Part shown: positions 58,587-64,000 of the stretch, one piece after another | Position numbering within the stretch: the stretch's first letter is position 1 | How the letters are laid out: each line of letters begins with the position of its first letter | Source: Rhizobiaceae bacterium | GTDB lineage: Bacteria; Pseudomonadota; Alphaproteobacteria; Rhizobiales; Rhizobiaceae | Length of the DNA stretch: 64,000 bases | Direction: 5' to 3' | Assembly (NCBI GenBank): GCA_019635775.1 | Contig: JAHBYU010000016.1 | Location: 43,159-107,158 of the forward strand | Program-made: the position numbers and the translations under genes | The notes under the pieces: generated by a model | What the model saw: the letters and a program-made list of their open reading frames with translations, nothing else | Databases searched by the model: none | What the model was told of the DNA's origin: nothing

Positions 58587-59906
58587 CTACCTGTCCATGG
58601 CACCGCGCTCGCGTCTGACCTTCGACCAATAATCCAGCCGTTTGCGGATCTCGCGCTCGAATCCTCGTTCGGGAGGATCGTAATATGTCTGTCGCCCCAT
58701 CTTTTCGGGGAAATAGTCCTGGCCGGAAAAGGCGTCGGGCTGGTCGTGATCGTATTGGTACCCTGCCCCGTAATCCTCTTCCTTCATCAGCTTGGTCGGA
58801 GCGTTGAGGATATGCTTCGGTGGCAGGAGGGAGCCATGCTCCTTTGCGGACCGCATCGCGGCCTTGAATGCGGTGTAGACCGCGTTCGATTTCGGCGCCG
58901 TGGCGAGATAGACGGTCGCTTGGGCAAGCGCCAGTTCGCCTTCCGGCGATCCGAGATAGTCGTACGCATCCTTTGCGGCATTGGCCACCACAAGCGCCTG
59001 AGGATCAGCGAGGCCAATATCCTCGCTTGCCATGCGAACGAGCCTGCGCCCCAGATAAAGAGGGTTTTCGCCCGCATCCAGCATTCGCGCCAGGTAATAG
59101 AGGGCGGCATCAGGGTCGGAACCGCGCACGGATTTGTGCAGCGCCGAGATCAGGTTGTAGTGGCCATCCTGGCTCTTGCCGTACACCGGGGCTCGCCGCT
59201 GCAGCACGCGTTGGAGCGTCTCGGCGTTGAAAACTTCTCCGGGTCTCGCGGCCCGCCACGCCTCCTCGGCCAACGTCAACGAGGCGCGACCGTCCCCGTC
59301 TGCCATCCGGATCAATACCGCCCTCGCCTCCTCGTCGAGTGGCAGTGGCTTTTCCTCGATCTCCTCGGCGCGCGAAAGCAGCTGACGCAGGCTTTCCTCG
59401 CCAAGCGTGTGGAAGACCAGGACGCGTGCGCGCGACAGAAGCGCGGCGTTCAGTTCAAACGAAGGATTTTCCGTCGTTGCACCAACAAGAACGACGGTGC
59501 CGTCTTCCATCACCGGAAGAAAGCTGTCCTGTTGTGCGCGGTTGAAGCGGTGGATTTCGTCAACGAAAAGCAGTGTCTGGCGACCGTTCTGTCGTCGCAG
59601 GCGCGCTGCTTCAAACACCTTCTTCAGTTCGGCTACACCTGAAAATATCGCCGAAATCTGTTCGAAGGCGAGGTTCGTTTCGCCAGCCAGGAGTCTCGCC
59701 ACTGTGGTCTTCCCCGTACCGGGCGGTCCCCAGAAGATCATCGAGCCGAGCGATCCCGACCGGATCAACCGCGTCAGCGCGCCGTCCTCTCCGGTCAGGT
59801 GCTCCTGCCCGACCACCTCTGCAAGCGTCGTGGGACGAAGCCGATCAGCAAGCGGGGTAGCTGCCTTTACCGGCTTGTCATCGTCCGCACCGAAGAGGTC
59901 GGCCAT
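58587..59906 (-). CDS. rarA: Replication-associated recombination AAA ATPase RarA
   Basis: A 439-residue RarA/MgsA/Mgs1 protein that acts at stalled forks. After LADRLRPTTLAEVVGQEHLT it has Walker A GPPGTGKTT (near residue 60), Walker B LFVDEIHRFNR, and the sensor text GATTENPSFELN. The C-terminal part (residues about 250-430) is the tetramerisation domain. It is 12 bases downstream of the Deg protease gene. Confidence 0.95.
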   Translation of the reverse strand: MADLFGADDDKPVKAATPLADRLRPTTLAEVVGQEHLTGEDGALTRLIRSGSLGSMIFWGPPGTGKTTVARLLAGETNLAFEQISAIFSGVAELKKVFEAARLRRQNGRQTLLFVDEIHRFNRAQQDSFLPVMEDGTVVLVGATTENPSFELNAALLSRARVLVFHTLGEESLRQLLSRAEEIEEKPLPLDEEARAVLIRMADGDGRASLTLAEEAWRAARPGEVFNAETLQRVLQRRAPVYGKSQDGHYNLISALHKSVRGSDPDAALYYLARMLDAGENPLYLGRRLVRMASEDIGLADPQALVVANAAKDAYDYLGSPEGELALAQATVYLATAPKSNAVYTAFKAAMRSAKEHGSLLPPKHILNAPTKLMKEEDYGAGYQYDHDQPDAFSGQDYFPEKMGRQTYYDPPERGFEREIRKRLDYWSKVRRERGAMDR

Positions 59907-59918
59907 GCTGCCTCGCTG

Positions 59919-61388
59919 TCAGAACCGCAGCGTCTGGCGCAGCAGCTTGCCGTCTCGTTCGACAGTGAAACGCCACCAACGTGTCTGCGATTCCGCAATC
60001 TCCTTGAGCTTGGCTGCCGTATCGATCTCTTCCCCGTTGACCTCACGTACGATGTCACGAGGCAGGAAGCCGAAGCGGGCCGCCGGCGAGCCGCCATCAA
60101 TGTCGACGACGGCTACACCCTTTATGTCATTGTCCAGACCGAGACGCTGTGCAAGCCGGGGCGAGAGTTCCGCGATCTTGGCACCAGCAAACGGCGTACG
60201 ACCGCGGATGGTGACTGGCATGCTGGCGGCACCTTCCGGTGCCCTGATCAATTCGATGCTTACTGTCTTCTCATCGCCCTGGCTCAGCACCGCCAGTTCA
60301 ACCGTCGTACCGATGCTTTGCGTCGCCAGCCGATAGTTCAGCGCATCGGAATGCTCGATTGCGCCGCCGTTCATGGTCAGCACGACGTCGCCGGGGCGCA
60401 GTCCTGCCTTTCCAGCCGGACTGTCAGGTTCGACAGATGCTACAAGTGCTCCGGCGGGTCGCGGCATGCCGAGCGCCTCGGCAATCTGCGCCGACACCTC
60501 CTCGAAGCCCGCTCCAATATAGGGGCGCTCGAAGAAATCGCTGCCGTTGGCGGCTGCCTGGGTCACGGCCCGCACCATGTTCGACGGGATTGCGAAGCCG
60601 ATGCCGATGGAGCCACCGCTGCGACTGAAAATCGCCGTGTTGATGCCGACGAGTTGACCGCCCATGTTGATCAGCGCGCCGCCGGAGTTACCGGGGTTGA
60701 TGGCCGCGTCTGTCTGGATGAAGAAGCCGAAATCGGAGACGCCCACATGGCTGCGCGCGAGCGCCGATACGATACCGCTCGTGGTGGTCTGGCCAACGCC
60801 GAAGGGGTTGCCAACGGCCAGCACGAGATCTCCAACCTGAAGCGCATCGGAATCGCCGATCGGCACCACCGGAAACGGCTCGGGTGATTCTATCTTCAGC
60901 ACGGCGAGGTCCAGCGACTCGTCCTGGAGGAGCACCTTGCTTGCAAACTCGCGTCCGTCAGACATGGCGACCTTAACCTCATCGGCACCGCGAATGACAT
61001 GATGGTTCGTGACGACGAGCCCGCTCGCATCAACGATGACACCCGAGCCAAGCGAATTCTGTTCCCTTGGGCGCATCTGCCGGCCGAAGAACTGTTCGAA
61101 GAACGGGTCGCCTTCAAAAGGGGACCGCACCTCACGCGGCTTCTTGGACGCGTAGACGTTGACGACCGCTGGCGCCGTCTCCTTGACCAGGGGTGCGAAC
61201 GAAAGCTGCACCTCCTGCCGACCGAAAGGAACGCGGCGGTCAGGCCCCGCTGTCGCGCCGTCTGACCCGCGCAGCAGATCGGTCAGGACTTCGCTTAGTC
61301 CCTCCCCTTCCTGCGCGGTCGCGGTCATTGCCCCTGCCACGCCAAGACACAGGCTGAACACCAGAAGGCCAATTCTTGTCACGCGCAT
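59919..61388 (-). CDS. Periplasmic Deg/HtrA serine protease
   Basis: A 489-residue Do-family protease with a signal peptide (about 1-25) and the catalytic triad His130 (VVTNHHVI), Asp160 (ESLDLAVLK) and Ser235 (NPGNSGGAL). Two PDZ domains follow (about 285-375 and 405-485). DegP, DegQ and MucD types are not distinguished here. It degrades or refolds misfolded envelope proteins and is co-transcribed with rarA. Confidence 0.93.
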   Translation of the reverse strand: MRVTRIGLLVFSLCLGVAGAMTATAQEGEGLSEVLTDLLRGSDGATAGPDRRVPFGRQEVQLSFAPLVKETAPAVVNVYASKKPREVRSPFEGDPFFEQFFGRQMRPREQNSLGSGVIVDASGLVVTNHHVIRGADEVKVAMSDGREFASKVLLQDESLDLAVLKIESPEPFPVVPIGDSDALQVGDLVLAVGNPFGVGQTTTSGIVSALARSHVGVSDFGFFIQTDAAINPGNSGGALINMGGQLVGINTAIFSRSGGSIGIGFAIPSNMVRAVTQAAANGSDFFERPYIGAGFEEVSAQIAEALGMPRPAGALVASVEPDSPAGKAGLRPGDVVLTMNGGAIEHSDALNYRLATQSIGTTVELAVLSQGDEKTVSIELIRAPEGAASMPVTIRGRTPFAGAKIAELSPRLAQRLGLDNDIKGVAVVDIDGGSPAARFGFLPRDIVREVNGEEIDTAAKLKEIAESQTRWWRFTVERDGKLLRQTLRF

Positions 61389-61592
61389 GCGATTCCCTCA
61401 ATTTTTGGGCTGAACGCATGCCATTTTCCTGACGATTGTGCAAAATAAATGACTGGTCGCCGAATACGGGGCAGACGCCAAGGAATATGCGCCTGCACCG
61501 CAGAGGTCGTTGACGGCACAATCCCGAAGGCGCTAAAGCCTGACATCCAGGGACCGTTGGGCAATCGACAACTTGCCTTGGGAACTGTTCTT

Positions 61593-61685
<93 letters not shown>

Positions 61686-61788
61686 ATGCGGCCTAAATAG
61701 CTGATTTCATTTGACAATAATTTTTTTGCCTACCTCTGTCCCTAATGCAGTTCCCAATGTGAAAACTCACTCGGGAAAGAGGACAGAC

Positions 61789-62109
61789 ATGCACGTCACC
61801 ACACGACTCAGGGCTGCGAACGACGCGGCGAAAGAAGCTGCCGTAGCGACGGCAATGCGCGACTTAGAAGACGATGTATGCTCGCTGCTGAACATGGCTC
61901 GCATCCTCGGCGACCTGCTCGATGGCGATCTCGTCAGCTATGAGGGCGACAAGAAGATCAGCATACCGGAGCCCGGAGGGGTAATGACCGTCCACCTGGG
62001 CTATGAGCAGGTGGAGTGTCTGTCGTTCGCTTGGAACGACGTCATCAAACGAGCCTTGCACCTCAAGGCGAAGTTCTACGAAGCTTTTGACGCTGAGGTG
62101 ACATCATGA
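61789..62109 (+). CDS. Accessory small protein 1, unrecognised
   Basis: A 106-residue acidic, helical protein (MRDLEDDVCSLLNMARILGD, then KKISIPEPGGVMTVHLGYEQ). AAAGAGGA precedes ATG 61789; the longer frame from 61711 is not supported. First gene of a four-gene operon in which each stop overlaps the next start in ATGA. It resembles uncharacterised genes of integrated elements; no function is suggested by the sequence. Confidence 0.7.
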   Translation: MHVTTRLRAANDAAKEAAVATAMRDLEDDVCSLLNMARILGDLLDGDLVSYEGDKKISIPEPGGVMTVHLGYEQVECLSFAWNDVIKRALHLKAKFYEAFDAEVTS

Positions 62110-62369
62110 GCGACACCCTCACAAGGATATCGCCAGCCCTCGCTCGCGTTTATCGGAACGTCAAGGCCGACGCTGGTGTCGACGCGCATCTCAATGAATT
62201 GGCAGTCCAGTTCCTCAACGACGCCAAGGCGATCGATCCGACCATCAAAGGCGGATGGGTCTGCAACACGCTGATGTTGGAGAACCGCGCAGCGAGCGGA
62301 GCGGTTGCCGGGGTCTATTTCGAGAGGGATGAGGCACCCTTCGTCCGGAAGCGGAGGGCTGCCGAATGA
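62106..62369 (+). CDS. Accessory small protein 2, unrecognised
   Basis: An 87-residue soluble protein (ALARVYRNVKADAGVDAHLN, a central NDAKAIDPTIKGGWVCNTLM, then a basic tail VRKRRAAE). Its start overlaps the stop of the previous gene by four bases and its stop overlaps the next start in the same way, indicating translational coupling. Confidence 0.7.
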   Translation: MSDTLTRISPALARVYRNVKADAGVDAHLNELAVQFLNDAKAIDPTIKGGWVCNTLMLENRAASGAVAGVYFERDEAPFVRKRRAAE

Positions 62370-62695
62370 GTGCGTCTCCCTCAATTTACCGGCTGCTCGC
62401 CACCTACTGGGAATCTTATGAGGCACTTGGCGCGGCAATGGATGCTGCAGACGATACCGATCCACGTACGCCAGAACGCGAGGCTGCTGATGAGGTGCAG
62501 CGTCTCGCCGGCGAAGCCCTGGACGATGCCGCGGTAGCTATCTGCGCATTCGTTCCCGGGCATGCGCATGAGGCTAGGATAAAAGCAAATTTCCTCACTC
62601 AGCTTATTGGGGAAAATGGCGCTATGGACCGGAACTGGGCCGATGCCTTGATCGGCTCGCTGCCTCGCTTGTACGCGCAGAGGGCGGAAGCATGA
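62366..62695 (+). CDS. Accessory small protein 3, unrecognised
   Basis: A 109-residue acidic helical protein with a run of Glu and Asp (MDAADDTDPRTPEREAADEV) and a second helical stretch (FLTQLIGENGAMDRNWADAL). ATGA overlaps join it to both neighbours. No family recognised. Confidence 0.7.
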   Translation: MSASPSIYRLLATYWESYEALGAAMDAADDTDPRTPEREAADEVQRLAGEALDDAAVAICAFVPGHAHEARIKANFLTQLIGENGAMDRNWADALIGSLPRLYAQRAEA

Positions 62696-62871
62696 TCCTT
62701 GCCGCCATCACCCTCATCATCGTTGCCTTGGCGCTCAGGACGCGCCTGGGCATGCTCTATCTCGCCAAGTGGTTGCTGAAGTCTGGCAACGCGCTTGGCG
62801 AGGCCGGAAGCCGCATCCTCGACCGCGTGAAGCTTGAGCGGATCGAACACGAGCAGCGCGCCAAGCGCTGA
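62692..62871 (+). CDS. Accessory small membrane protein 4, unrecognised
   Basis: A 59-residue protein whose first 15 residues are hydrophobic (MILAAITLIIVALAL), followed by LGMLYLAKWLLKSGN and a charged tail (LERIEHEQRAKR). It is probably membrane-anchored with a cytoplasmic amphipathic tail. Its start overlaps the previous stop in ATGA and a terminator follows, closing the operon. Confidence 0.65.
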   Translation: MILAAITLIIVALALRTRLGMLYLAKWLLKSGNALGEAGSRILDRVKLERIEHEQRAKR

Positions 62872-62896
62872 ATGTTTTGCACTGGGCGCAAACATT

Positions 62897-62923
62897 GGCC
62901 CGGCTGGAGACGGCCGGGCTTTT
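62897..62923 (+). terminator. Intrinsic terminator of the four-gene operon
   Basis: GCCCGGC (62898-62904) pairs with GCCGGGC (62913-62919), followed by TTTT. It ends the set of overlapping small genes. Confidence 0.75.
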
Positions 62924-63012
62924 CATTTCGGCAGCGTTACGATCGCGCCGGCATCTTGCTGCTGTTGACCGCGCCTGCGAAGCTATTCGCGATCAAACAC
63001 AGGGGGCGCTAG

Positions 63013-63846
63013 ATGGTCGTCAAGCTGGACAGCGAGAAAATCGAACGGGTAAGAGAGCTTTTCCTAAAAACACCGCTCTACACTCCCATGACATATTCGT
63101 CCGTGCTTAGCCCTGGCTCGGTTAGCGAGGCGGCAATCCTTCAATATCGAGAATTCGATTTCGACTGCTACTGCATTTACTGCAAGAAAGAGACAACATT
63201 TCGGGCCGCACGTTCGACATCGACTTACGATGCAATGACTGCCGCAAGGAAAGCCTTTGTGCTTCCCGACCTCACGACGGCAGTGACGATGGATTGCCAG
63301 CGGCGCGATCATCACCAGTACGATTATGTTTTCAGAGTTCACCCGGATAAAATCTTCAAGATCGGCCAGTACCCGTCGATGGAAGACATCGCTGCGTCCG
63401 ACATTCAGCCATATCGAAAGGTAATTGAACCGCAGTATTTTTCGGAATTGCATCGTGCCGGTGGGCTAATGAGCCATGGTATTGGGATTGGTGCTTTCGT
63501 CTATCTCCGAAGGATTTTTGAGCGACTGATCTTCAATCACCACGCGGCTCTCGCAGTACCGATACCAGGCTTCGAAACTATGGGCGTCGACGAAAAAATT
63601 GAGGCTCTTAAGCCGGTGCTGCCGGCGGCGCTCGTCACGAAGCGGTCGGCTTATGCTATCCTGAGTAAGGGGATTCACGAGCTTGATGAGGAAACCTGCA
63701 AAAGGTATTTCCCGGTCGTGAGGTCGGCGATTATCGCGATTCTGGAGGAAGACCTGCAGGACCGAAACAAGGCTCTAGCAGCAAAGAAATTAGAGGACGA
63801 CCTCGCCGCCGCCCTTGGCGAGATCAAGAGCAACGGAAGCGGCTAA
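63013..63846 (+). CDS. Accessory protein with N-terminal cysteine cluster, unrecognised
   Basis: A 277-residue protein. Near residues 52-58 the text CYCIYCKKETTF has a CxxC arrangement, and MDCQRRDHHQ follows near 93; these could bind zinc. The C-terminal half is helical (AFVYLRRIFERLIFNHHAAL, then ILSKGIHELDEETCKRYF and a long charged helix). The layout is reminiscent of helical DUF4145-like proteins of accessory regions, which I propose only as a lead. Lower GC than the core genes. Confidence 0.65.
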   Translation: MVVKLDSEKIERVRELFLKTPLYTPMTYSSVLSPGSVSEAAILQYREFDFDCYCIYCKKETTFRAARSTSTYDAMTAARKAFVLPDLTTAVTMDCQRRDHHQYDYVFRVHPDKIFKIGQYPSMEDIAASDIQPYRKVIEPQYFSELHRAGGLMSHGIGIGAFVYLRRIFERLIFNHHAALAVPIPGFETMGVDEKIEALKPVLPAALVTKRSAYAILSKGIHELDEETCKRYFPVVRSAIIAILEEDLQDRNKALAAKKLEDDLAAALGEIKSNGSG

Positions 63847-64000
63847 CCCCAACACCACCTCGGCAGCGGATCTAAGGGCCATTTCCTGCACGCTGCACCA
63901 GCGCGTTTCATGGCCACCCCATAGCTCGATCCCGACGAGATCGGAACCGTCGAACCATGCCGAGCAATTCAGCTTGGGGAAGTGCAGCAAGCGTGCTTCC
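63790..64000 (-). CDS. Partial hypothetical protein, runs off the window
   Basis: An open frame on the minus strand whose 5' part lies beyond the window; it ends at 63790. The visible translation (LHFPKLNCSAWFDGSDLVGI, then CSVQEMALRSAAEVVLGLAA) has plausible coding character. It overlaps the 3' end of the convergent cysteine-cluster gene by 57 bases. Low confidence until the flanking DNA is seen. Confidence 0.4.
   Translation of the reverse strand, partial: EARLLHFPKLNCSAWFDGSDLVGIELWGGHETRWCSVQEMALRSAAEVVLGLAASVALDLAKGGGEVVL

Overview
The window is a GC-rich alphaproteobacterial chromosome segment, most likely Rhizobiales and close to Mesorhizobium or other Phyllobacteriaceae. The pointers are a BA14K protein, the rhizobial glycerol ABC transporter glpSTPQUV, a eukaryotic-type glutamine synthetase II (glnII) with a divergent gstI, an ATP12-like F1 assembly factor, and LexA boxes of the alphaproteobacterial GTTC-N7-GTTC form. 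The assignment rests on gene content and remembered families; no database search was run.

Layout. 1-610: a truncated polymorphic-toxin tail and its immunity gene abut a tRNA-Lys gene. 861-11570: a BA14K protein, then a glycerol regulon on the minus strand (glpR, glpD, glpS, glpT, glpP, glpQ, glpU, glpV, glpK). 11670-17131: a PLP-dependent decarboxylase and the four-gene Anbu protease, transglutaminase, alpha-E and ATP-grasp operon. 17432-25271: housekeeping genes, including queuosine synthesis (queA, tgt), two cyclophilins, coaD and gyrA. 25529-32579: marC, an OsmC protein, ssb and uvrA. LexA boxes lie before both ssb and uvrA, and between these two genes sit a small secreted protein and an exported caspase-like protein.

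32580-34480 is an AT-richer accessory islet with a frameshifted small gene, a HEPN-type protein and a vapC remnant. 34479-46963 holds a periplasmic Ntn acylase, a cardiolipin synthase-like protein, a frameshifted AraC regulator, two DUF1254 proteins, a DUF72 protein, a single-CXXCH protein and nnr. 47202-54685 is a nitrogen block: glnB-glnA behind a sigma-54 promoter, a DUF4212/solute symporter pair, and glnII (sigma-54 promoter) facing divergent gstI. 54901-61388 is housekeeping (ATP12, EamA, RluC-type synthase, crcB, HNH, rarA, Deg protease). Finally a tRNA-Ser gene is followed by accessory DNA: four tightly overlapping small ORFs, a protein with an N-terminal cysteine cluster, and a partial convergent ORF.

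The most unusual parts are the HEPN/vapC islet, the caspase-EF-hand-NTF2 protein between the two SOS genes, the Anbu operon, and the uncharacterised operon beside tRNA-Ser. No CRISPR array, integrase, transposase or riboswitch was recognised.
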